Source: an uncultured Christensenellaceae bacterium (GTDB lineage Bacteria > Bacillota > Clostridia > Christensenellales > UBA3700). From it: 64,000 nucleotides of DNA. Made by a program: the position numbers and the translations under genes. This document shows positions 7,710 through 15,400 of the stretch, piece after piece. The number at the start of each line of letters is the position of its first letter. The first letter of the stretch is position 1. Where the stretch lies: NCBI GenBank assembly GCA_944380285.1, contig CALWGZ010000008.1:1-64000 (forward strand). The letters are read 5' to 3'. Below the pieces are notes generated by a model. That model saw nothing but the letters and a program-made list of their open reading frames with translations, had not been told where the DNA came from and searched no databases.

Positions 7710-8243
7710 ATGCAAGAAAAAGATTTCGTGTCCTACGAATACAGGACAGTGTCGGTCAAAGCAAAAGACCAAACCAAGGCGATGGACATGTACGAAGCGT
7801 TCGGCTGGGAGATCACGGCGACCGAGCGCACCGTGCTCGACAACGTGACGATCTCGATGAAAAGAGACCGCAAGATCAACCACAAAGCCGAACTCGTCAA
7901 GTTGGAGAGGCAAGCCGAAAACACCTTTGATGCCGTCAACGGTTTGGAGAAGGCAAAGACGCAAGGAGCGCGCGTGTTTGCCTATATTTTCGGATGTATC
8001 GCCGCTTTGGTTCTCGGCGGAGGGATGTGTCTTTGCATGCTGCCCGAGAGCGCCGCGGCGATGGCGGCGGGCGTTGTCATCGGGCTGGTCGGCATAGCGA
8101 TGTGCGCCGTAAATTATCCTATTTTCAAAAAGCTCGTCGTCAAAAAGACGAAAAGTCTGCTCCCCGTCATTGACGAGACTGAGGAAAAACTCGCCAACAT
8201 TCTCGAAAAGGGCAACGACCTTTTGAACGCGGAGTTGATCTGA
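7710..8243 (+). CDS. Uncharacterised protein with two membrane helices
   Basis: The 177-residue protein has a soluble N-terminal part of about 90 residues (SYEYRTVSVKAKDQTKAMDM at the start), a short charged helix, two membrane helices at about residues 90-140, and a charged helical C-terminus. I do not recognise a named family. The frame is open further upstream to 7506, but ATG at 7710 follows GAGGTG at proper distance and lies after the divergent promoter, so it is the likely start. It is followed 34 bp later by another membrane-protein gene. The divergent TetR gene suggests inducible expression. Confidence 0.8.
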   Translation: MQEKDFVSYEYRTVSVKAKDQTKAMDMYEAFGWEITATERTVLDNVTISMKRDRKINHKAELVKLERQAENTFDAVNGLEKAKTQGARVFAYIFGCIAALVLGGGMCLCMLPESAAAMAAGVVIGLVGIAMCAVNYPIFKKLVVKKTKSLLPVIDETEEKLANILEKGNDLLNAELI

Positions 8244-8277
8244 ACTTCGCCGCAACCGCAAACGAGGGACCTTCCGC

Positions 8278-9174
8278 ATGAAAAAACTGTTTTCAAAATT
8301 GCTCGACATTCTCAAACATCCGCGCGGATGGTCCCTGTTTGTCTTCTATATTCTTTTTGCATGCACTTTGACAGCGGCGATCGCATTTGCAATTTTAGCG
8401 CCCACACAGACGATATTGTGCTATGTGTGCTATGCACTTGCCGCCGCCGGTCTTGCCTACTTTGTTTACACGATCGTATATCTTGCCCCAAAGATCAAAA
8501 ACTCAACTGTTCGAGCGATGCACCGACATCGCTTCACCGACAATCTGCTCAACGATTACGGCTTTCGCACCGTCGTCTTTGCAACGGTAGGATCTGTCGT
8601 CAATATAGGATACGCGCTGTTGCAGACGATCGTCGGCATCGTTGCACGCTCGATATGGAACATCGCGATCGCCGTCTTCTACTTTGTGTTGATCGCGCTG
8701 AAGGTGATCGCGTTTTTGGGCGGCAAACGCGCAAAAAACAACTTCGAGAAAACGCGGAAAGTCTATCGCGTTTGCGGCTGTCTGCTCTTTCTGCTCGCCG
8801 TAACGCTGTCGGCGATCGTCATTTTGATGAACAAAACGAATATGCACTTTGAATATGCGGGGATGATGATCTATGCCGCGGCGGCATATACGTTCTACAA
8901 GATCATTGCCGCCGCCGTACAATTTTCAAAAGCAAACAAGCGCGGCGGACTTGTCGTGCAGGCGCTTCGCAACTTCAACCTCGCCGACGCGCTGTATTCC
9001 GTGTTCGTGTTGCAGGTCGCGATGATTCAGGCGTTCGGGAGTGCGCAAGACGCGTTTGCAAACAATATAACGGGCGCAGCAGTGGCTTTGCTGATCTCGG
9101 GCATAGGACTCTTTATGATCGTAAGATCGTACACATTGAAGTCGCCGCCCGATGGGGACGGCGGAAACCGATGA
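8278..9174 (+). CDS. Uncharacterised polytopic membrane protein
   Basis: This 298-residue protein has about eight predicted membrane segments, visible as long hydrophobic stretches such as LFVFYILFACTLTAAIAFAI near the start and VALLISGIGLFMIV near the end. A charged loop RAMHRHRFTDNLLNDYGFRT sits near residue 85, and the C-terminus is short and polar. I cannot assign a family with certainty. It is the second gene of the TetR-flanked pair and probably acts with the 7710-8243 product in the membrane. Confidence 0.82.
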   Translation: MKKLFSKLLDILKHPRGWSLFVFYILFACTLTAAIAFAILAPTQTILCYVCYALAAAGLAYFVYTIVYLAPKIKNSTVRAMHRHRFTDNLLNDYGFRTVVFATVGSVVNIGYALLQTIVGIVARSIWNIAIAVFYFVLIALKVIAFLGGKRAKNNFEKTRKVYRVCGCLLFLLAVTLSAIVILMNKTNMHFEYAGMMIYAAAAYTFYKIIAAAVQFSKANKRGGLVVQALRNFNLADALYSVFVLQVAMIQAFGSAQDAFANNITGAAVALLISGIGLFMIVRSYTLKSPPDGDGGNR

Positions 9175-9265
9175 CGTGTTTGTTTTTCTTGTCGGTATAA
9201 AAAGCCAAGTGCCTTTTGTATGATCTCTGCTGCTCGATCAATGTTGTGACTGACAAAAATCGAAT

Positions 9266-9355
9266 TTATTTTCTCTTTTCGAGCACCGCGAGCGTCTCGA
9301 CATGAAGCGTATCCCTCTTTTTGATATAAAAATTCAAGTGTAGTTCGCCTCTTTT
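9266..9355 (-). pseudogene. Possible remnant of an RNA methyltransferase C-terminus
   Basis: Reading the minus strand, a short frame ends at TAA (9268-9266) with KKRDTLHVETLAVLEKRK. It resembles the last residues of the TrmA/RlmD family, and the intact gene 1 kb away ends TKHVETLVLLCRK. Upstream the frame runs into a stop and then into AT-rich DNA. This may be the leftover 3' end of a second or earlier methyltransferase gene displaced by the AT-rich island. The match is short and could be chance. Confidence 0.35.
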
Positions 9356-9402
9356 CTATATAAGCGTTACAGGTAAATACGTCTTTTTAAACATATACTA
9401 GA

Positions 9403-10077
9403 CTAGTCAACATCTTTTTTATTGACCATGTTTTTAATTTTATATAATTTATCCTCACAATCTTCTACATTTTTTAAACTATCCAGCAACATTTGTTCGT
9501 ATCTTGCTTTCCTATAACAATCCTTTCTCTTAACCTTAAAAATCTTAAACACAGAATCAATTTCATCATTTATTTTCAATTTATTTTTAACGTACAAAAC
9601 CCATCCCGCTATAGCAAATTCTTTTTTCCCTTCAGTATCACTAAAATCGACTAGACTTAAATACATTTCTCGTATTTTATGTCCCATCGATTCAATTGAT
9701 CGATTTGCACTTTTATTAAAAAAATATACATCATCAGTTATTTCATCAAATTCTTCTTGCAATTCATCAACTTTTTGCAAAATAGCATATGACTTCTCAG
9801 ATACTTGATTCCTGTCATATTTACGATAATAAATATCTAATGTTCTTATCATTACCTGCAAATAAGTACAAAATGCCATTAATTTTTTTAATTTATCCTT
9901 CTTGCTTATTTTATAAGAAATAATTGAAGTAACACATATCAGTAATGCACTTGCAAAAACCCCTATACTGATATTAGCATAAAAGTCTAAATTAAAAGAG
10001 TCTAAAATAATTGCTCCAAAAAGTGAAACAATGACAATTATGCCAGAAAAAATACTACAATAGATATGATTTTTCAT
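9403..10077 (-). CDS. AT-rich orphan protein: two membrane helices plus helical cytosolic domain
   Basis: The 224-residue product starts with two hydrophobic helices (about residues 5-25 and 33-55). A long, charged, probably alpha-helical domain follows, with coiled-coil character (LQKVDELQEEFDEITDD). Its DNA is strikingly AT-rich and uses A/T-ending codons throughout, unlike every neighbour, which indicates recent acquisition. The two-helix plus helical-tail layout is like the SLATT / 2TM effectors of some bacterial defence systems, but no partner gene is present and I see no diagnostic motif, so function remains open. There is no strong ribosome binding site at the ATG, but several TATAAT boxes lie upstream. 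Confidence 0.7.
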   Translation of the reverse strand: MKNHIYCSIFSGIIVIVSLFGAIILDSFNLDFYANISIGVFASALLICVTSIISYKISKKDKLKKLMAFCTYLQVMIRTLDIYYRKYDRNQVSEKSYAILQKVDELQEEFDEITDDVYFFNKSANRSIESMGHKIREMYLSLVDFSDTEGKKEFAIAGWVLYVKNKLKINDEIDSVFKIFKVKRKDCYRKARYEQMLLDSLKNVEDCEDKLYKIKNMVNKKDVD

Positions 10078-10289
10078 ACTCGCTACATATCAAATAAAAA
10101 ATTATTATTTTCATAATTATATCATATTATAACTAGTTTGTAAATTAAACTCTTATATCCAAAGTTACTACCCGCACACAAATTTTATATATCTACTCAT
10201 ACTAGGCGAGGTAATTTTATGTGCTGTAACATAACCAAAATTACGCCGACATCGTATCGCTTAAATGGATATAAGAAAATTTTTGTATG
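10078..10289. other. AT-rich non-coding stretch of the island
   Basis: About 210 bp of AT-rich DNA without a convincing gene lie between the orphan two-helix gene and the methyltransferase terminator. It holds several TATAAT-like boxes near 10090-10130, which could serve as promoters for the orphan gene. The left half of the island (9340-9402) is similar in base composition. No terminal inverted repeats, direct repeats or integrase were seen. Confidence 0.6.
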
Positions 10290-10320
10290 AAAAAAGGTCA
10301 AAAACCGCAGTTTTTGACCT
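10290..10320 (-). terminator. Rho-independent terminator of the RlmCD gene
   Basis: AGGTCAAAAAC and GTTTTTGACCT form a perfect 11-bp stem with a four-base loop. On the minus strand six T residues follow. It ends transcription about 20 bp after the methyltransferase stop. Confidence 0.92.
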
Positions 10321-10340
10321 AAAATTGCTTATTTTTACTC

Positions 10341-11696
10341 TTATTTTCGACATAGCAAAACCAGAGTCTCGACGTGTTTTGTTTGAGGGAACATATCGTA
10401 CGGGGTGACGGACGTTATGTCATACTTTTGCATCAACAGCGCGACGTCGCGCGCGAGGGTCGCCGGATTGCATGAGATGTAGACGATCTTGTCGGGGGCG
10501 GCGGAAAGCAGCGCGTCGACGACCTTTTTGTCGCAGCCCTTGCGCGGCGGGTCGAGCACGACGACGGACGGGGTGTTTTGCGCCGCGAGCGCGGCGACTT
10601 CGCGCGGCAGCACCTCGGCGCAATCGCCGCAAATGTTGCGCACCTTGCCCTCGTTGCCGTTCATCGCGGTCAAGGCGTCCGCGTCGGCGACCGCCTCGGG
10701 GACGATCTCGATGCCGACGACGCGGCTTGCGTGCTTTGCGAGGATGTTGGTCAACATGCCCGTGCCGCTGTAAGCGTCGATGACGGTCGCTCCTTCGAGC
10801 GCCGCCGCCCTGCTCGCCGCGGCGGAATAGATGAGGTCGCGCACCTCGTCGTTGATCTGCATGAACGACAGCGGACCGACCTGCGCCTTGACCCCGAGCA
10901 CGTTGCAAGGCAGGCTCTCCTCGCCCCAAAGGCGGGTCAGCTTGCCGTGCAAGATCACGTTGGTCGGCGCAGTGTTGGAGCATGTGAACAGCGAAAACTT
11001 TGCCTTTTCGCGTTTGATCGCGGCGATCAATTGGTCCGCATGCGGCAGTTTGGCGCCGTTGATGACGACGACGATCGCATACGCGTCTCCGACCCTGCGC
11101 GCGACGAAGTGGCGCAAAAGCCCCTTGCGCGTGCTCTCGTCGTAGCAGGTCAAGCCCCTCTCTCTCGCAAAGGCCAAAAAGACGTCCAAAAGCCGCGACA
11201 TATCCTTGTCGTACATCGCGCAGCCTCCGTCCGGGAAGGGCACGACGCGGTGCGTCCCCTCGGCGAAATAGCCTGCGACGAGCTTGCCGTCGACGACGCC
11301 GAGCGGCGCTTGGATCTTGTTGCGATAGCCCACGATGTGCGGCGACGGCACGACCTCGTCGACATCGATCTCGCGTCCGCACGCCTTGGCAAGACAGCTT
11401 GCGACCGACGCGCGCTTGACGCGCAGCTGCTCGCCGTAGTCGATGTGCTGCATGTCGCAGCTGCCGCACTTGTAAAAGACGGGGCAGACGGGCTTGACGC
11501 GATGCGGCGACGGCTGTATCAATTTGATGACGCCGGCGCGCGCAAAGCGGCTGCGCACCTCTTTGACCATCACCCTGACCTTTTCGCCGACGAGAGTGCG
11601 CGGCACGAACACGACGACGCCGCCGTACCTCGCGACGCCCTCGCCTTCCATCCCGGAGGATGTGATCTCAAGTTCCAAAATGTCGCCCTTTTTCAT
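10341..11696 (-). CDS. rlmD: 23S rRNA (uracil-C5)-methyltransferase, RlmCD/RlmD type
   Basis: The 451-residue enzyme has the full TrmA/RlmD layout. An N-terminal TRAM domain (about residues 1-60, MEGEGVARYGG) is followed by a cysteine cluster for a 4Fe-4S centre (CPVFYKCGSCDMQH) and a SAM-binding domain with DAYSGTGML. The catalytic region has DPPRKGCD and the nucleophile cysteine in YISCNPATLARD. It methylates uracil at C5 in 23S rRNA. In Firmicutes one such protein (RlmCD) can modify two sites, and which one applies here is not decidable. The frame is open to 11726, but the promoter's TATAAT is six bases before the ATG at 11696, so the longer form is impossible if that promoter is used. Confidence 0.93.
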   Translation of the reverse strand: MKKGDILELEITSSGMEGEGVARYGGVVVFVPRTLVGEKVRVMVKEVRSRFARAGVIKLIQPSPHRVKPVCPVFYKCGSCDMQHIDYGEQLRVKRASVASCLAKACGREIDVDEVVPSPHIVGYRNKIQAPLGVVDGKLVAGYFAEGTHRVVPFPDGGCAMYDKDMSRLLDVFLAFARERGLTCYDESTRKGLLRHFVARRVGDAYAIVVVINGAKLPHADQLIAAIKREKAKFSLFTCSNTAPTNVILHGKLTRLWGEESLPCNVLGVKAQVGPLSFMQINDEVRDLIYSAAASRAAALEGATVIDAYSGTGMLTNILAKHASRVVGIEIVPEAVADADALTAMNGNEGKVRNICGDCAEVLPREVAALAAQNTPSVVVLDPPRKGCDKKVVDALLSAAPDKIVYISCNPATLARDVALLMQKYDITSVTPYDMFPQTKHVETLVLLCRK

Positions 11697-11702
11697 ATTT
11701 GC

Positions 11703-11731
11703 ATTATAACATAACGGCGGGCGCAATTCAA
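11703..11731 (-). promoter_or_regulatory. Promoter giving an apparently leaderless rlmD mRNA
   Basis: On the minus strand TTGAAT (11731-11726), a 17-bp spacer and TATAAT (11708-11703) are followed by only six bases before the ATG at 11696. Transcription would begin at or next to the start codon, and no ribosome binding site is present. Confidence 0.7.
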
Positions 11732-11828
11732 TCGTCTTTGACGCGGCAAACGCTGGACTGCCTCGTTTTTGAAAAAATTTCGTATACTTTGCGGCAAGGG
11801 GCGCATACCATACTCGGAGGCAAAAGCT

Positions 11829-11963
11829 ATGGGCAAGAAAGAAAAGCGTTCAAAGCGGGCGCGAAAGATCGACAGAGCCAACCTTGCGATGAGTTTGAAA
11901 GACGAAAACAACGGTATCTATCACTTTGAAGACGAGTTGGCGGAGTGGATCGAGAAACATTGA
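11829..11963 (+). CDS. Small basic hypothetical protein (44 aa)
   Basis: A 44-residue frame begins MGKKEKRSKRARKID and ends with an acidic segment (HFEDELAEWIEKH). CGGAGG lies eight bases before the ATG, and a strong terminator follows 18 bp after the stop. The basic head and acidic tail are seen in small cytosolic proteins of unknown role in Clostridia. I do not recognise the family. The ribosome binding site and terminator make a real gene likely despite the size. Confidence 0.65.
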   Translation: MGKKEKRSKRARKIDRANLAMSLKDENNGIYHFEDELAEWIEKH

Positions 11964-11981
11964 ACCTGTGTTCTTTGTCTC

Positions 11982-12015
11982 AAAAAAGGCGGAGCAAAAC
12001 GCTCCGTCTTTTTTC
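11982..12015. terminator. Bidirectional terminator between converging small genes
   Basis: GGCGGAGC and GCTCCGTC pair around AAAAC with A-rich and T-rich flanks on both sides. It can therefore terminate the 44-aa gene on the plus strand and the small membrane protein gene on the minus strand. Confidence 0.88.
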
Positions 12016-12326
12016 TATCCGGCTCGAAAAGCGAATACAGGCGGCGAAAACGCGCAGGCAGCCGTCCTTTTGTCCTCCTCTTTGCCCTCTGCGATCTTGC
12101 GGCGGAAATACTCGACGATCGAACGCACGGTGAGGTCTTCGATGCCGAGGTCGCGCGCGGTCTTGTCCTCGTATTCCTCGCCCAAAAACCCGAACAGCCC
12201 GACCTCGTCCGCCTTGCCGAGAGTCTCCAAAGTGAGCGAAGAATACGCCCACCACCCTGCGATGACGAACACCGCGGCGACGATGACTATGCGGCTCAAA
12301 CATCCTCCGAAACATCCTCTGCCCAT
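12015..12326 (-). CDS. Small single-pass membrane protein, hypothetical
   Basis: The likely product has 103 residues. It has a glycine/cysteine-rich head (MGRGCFGGC), one membrane helix (RIVIVAAVFVIAGWWAYSS) and a charged tail with DLTVRSIVEYFRRKIAEGK. The frame is open to 12359, but ATG at 12326 puts the membrane helix near the N-terminus as expected. No clear ribosome binding site is seen for either start. It lies between two terminators and ends on the bidirectional one, so it is probably a separate unit. No family is recognised. Confidence 0.55.
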   Translation of the reverse strand: MGRGCFGGCLSRIVIVAAVFVIAGWWAYSSLTLETLGKADEVGLFGFLGEEYEDKTARDLGIEDLTVRSIVEYFRRKIAEGKEEDKRTAACAFSPPVFAFRAG

Positions 12327-12359
12327 ATCGGCAAGTATTGCCGTCCGCGCGCAAAGCAT

Positions 12360-12390
12360 ACAAAACGGCTCCCCCGAAGGAGAGCCGTTT
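12360..12390 (-). terminator. Terminator of the InlB-repeat lipoprotein gene
   Basis: ACGGCTC and GAGCCGT form a stem with a ten-base loop, and on the minus strand TTTTG follows. It lies about ten bp after the stop of the large lipoprotein gene. Confidence 0.85.
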
Positions 12391-12400
12391 GTTTCTGCGC

Positions 12401-15400
12401 TCAGAGCGTCTGCCCGTAGTTGATCGTGATGTTTGTCGCGTCAAACTCCCAGCCCGCGGGCAGCGCCGTATCGGTAGGCTGCGCCGTATCGGTGTTGATC
12501 GTCCCGACGGACGAGAACGCGTTGGACGCGATCGACGTGACCGTCGACGGAATGCCGAGCGTATCCAGCTCCCAATCGGCAAACACGCCGCCGTCGATCG
12601 ATGTGACGGTGTAGGAGACGCCGTTGTACTCTACCGTGGCAGGAATGACGAAGTTGTCGAGCTTAAAGTATATTCCTTCTTGACTTACACGGATAAGCCT
12701 TGCGTTGCCGTCCTTCTGGACGACGAACTCCAACACCGCTCTTGCGGGAGTGAAGCCGTTCTTGCCTTCCATCATGACTTCCGTCTTGCCGACGGCGTTC
12801 CAATAGGTCGGCAGGGTCGTGCCGCTGCCCACAAGGCTTGTGACTATGCTGCCTATCGACGACAGGTCGATGCCGGTGAGGTCGACGGTGGTGTTCCAGC
12901 CCACCTTGTAGCCGATCAACCCCGACCCCGTCGGCGCGCTCTTTCTGCCCATAAACAGCTCGGCGTTGTTTGCGCCGGCGAACGCGAAATAGCCGATCGT
13001 ATCGCAGCTTGCCGGGATATAGACGTATGTGAGGCTGGTGTTCATCGCGAACGCGAGATTGCCTATCTCCTCGAGCCCTTCCGCCAGCGTCAGCGATTTG
13101 AGGTTGGTGCCGAAGAACGCCTGCTCGCCTATCCTCTTGATAGTGCCGGGGATGCTGACGTCGGTCAAGAGCCACTCGTCCTTGAACAATTGGTCGCCGA
13201 TCTCGGTGACGGTGTAGGTCTTTTCGTTCACGGTCAACGTCTCGGGGACGGTCAGCTTGGTCAAGCCGCCGAGGAAGGTGAACTCCTGCGAGATCGCGAT
13301 CGCCTCTCCGTTGCTGCGCAGCAGATAGGTGACCTCGTCCTGCGTGTACAGACCGTCGCAATTCCATTCGAGAGTGAGTTCGCCTTCGTCGCCGCTTGCG
13401 GTGTTCGCCCAGCCGACATTCCAGTCGGCGACCCACGGAGTGCCGATAGATGTTTCTACCCGCGGTATATTGCCGACGGCGGGCTCTTCGATCGCAAGAT
13501 AGATGGTCGCGGTAAGTCCAGAGAACACATATCTGCCTACTTTGAGATCCTTCCACTCGTTGGCGATGAACACCGTCTCGACATTTGACATGCCGCGGAA
13601 GGCGGATCCCGCAAGTTCGGTGATGCGGTATTCGCCTGCGTTTTCGCCGCTGCCCACGGTCACGCTGCCTGTCGGCACTTCGACATACTTCTTGGTGCCG
13701 TTGACAAAGCGTTGAATGATCGCGGTGTTGTCCGCAAGCAATACATAGTTGTAATCCCCTATGGTCTCTATGCCCTTGACATCAAAATATTTGTTATCGC
13801 CGTCTACGCCGCTGTCCCAATTGTATTTGAAGTTGCCCGTAATGATAACGCCGGGGTTGCTGTCTTCGACATACAAGATAATTGTCTTGACTACATCTTC
13901 GTCATAGATCCCGTCCCAAGTTGCCGGATTGAGCGCTTCATACGGTTCATCGTCCATGGAGCGGAACGCTTTGGCGTTTACGACCACCCCATAAGGCACA
14001 TAGACCGCCTCGATCTCTTCCTGCGTTCTGCCGCGGAACATATAGCTGTTGATCTCTTCGACCTTTTGTCTGTTGGCATAGGTCGGAATGACGACAAAGC
14101 TGTTGCTGCCGGTGTAGCCGCTGATATTGTTGTTGCTGTCGAAGGTGATGCCCTCCATCACGAGGTTGCCGTACAGCGTCATTTCGCCGGTGACATGTCC
14201 CTCGCCACCGGCGGCCAGCACGTCGTCCTTGGTCGGGAGCGCGGTATAATCGTCGCCTTCTTTGGTGTACCAGCTGTCGAAGATGTAGCCGCCCGCGCTC
14301 ATCGTACGCTCTATCCACGAGCCGTAAGGCATATCGTTATAACCCTCGAACACGCCCGTGGTCATGTTGTAGAAATTGACCTTGTAGTTGCGGATCGTCG
14401 CAATATAGTCCGCAGTGACCGTCATGTCTCCGCTGACCGCGAGCAAACCGTTCCAGCCGCTGAACGTATAGTCATACTTCGCCGTGGACGGGCGCGTCGT
14501 GTCGATGTCTTCCGGCACGGTCGGGATCTTGCCGTACTCGACCTGTATCGTCGTCGTGCGATAGTCGCCGCTGCTTTGGTCGTCGACGTTGCCGTAGACA
14601 AAGGTGACGTCGTACTTGCGCAAGCTCTGCAAATAGGTCGCATAGACGACAGTGTCGCCGACAATGTTCGTCCACTTGTCGGAATCCCAGCCGCTGAATT
14701 CGTAGACCCACTGCACGGTCTGCTCCTTGGTCGGGGCTTCGGGCTCTGCCGCGGACGTGCCGTAATCGACCTGCTGCTCGCTGAGCACGGTCGTGCGGTC
14801 GTCGTCATAGAAGATGACGGTGTACTTGCGCAACGTCGCCGCAAAGTGCGCGGTCAGCTCATAGTCGCGGTCGACTTTGCCTGCCGCGATCGCCGCAAAG
14901 TCTTCGTCGGAGATGAACTTACCGTCGTCGTACGTCCAGCCGTCAAACGCATAGGTATATTGCACGTCTTGCTGTTTGACGATGTTTTCGGCGTCGGGCA
15001 AGACGACCGCATCCTTGCCGTAGCGGACATATTGCGGCGCGCTGAGCAATGCGCCGCTCTCGTCGCGGAACGTGACGTTGAAATAGTTGTCGTAAGTGCG
15101 GTAGATCGCCTTGACGGTCAAGTCCTTGGTTACGTTGAGATAGTTGGACGTCTCCCAACCGGCGAATTGATATTCGGTAGTATTGGTGCCTGTGTACGCC
15201 TTCGCCTCTTCTTCGGGCGCGGTCGCCTTGCCGCCATACTCAACTTGCTGAATTACCTCGTGATAGTCGCTGCTTCCCGGCTCGTCGACCTTGCCGTAGA
15301 CAAAGGTGACGGTGTAGCTGCGCAACGACTCCTTATAGGTCGGATAAAACTTCGTGTCGCCGATAATCTTGTCGACATCGCCGCCCGTCCAGCCTGCGAA

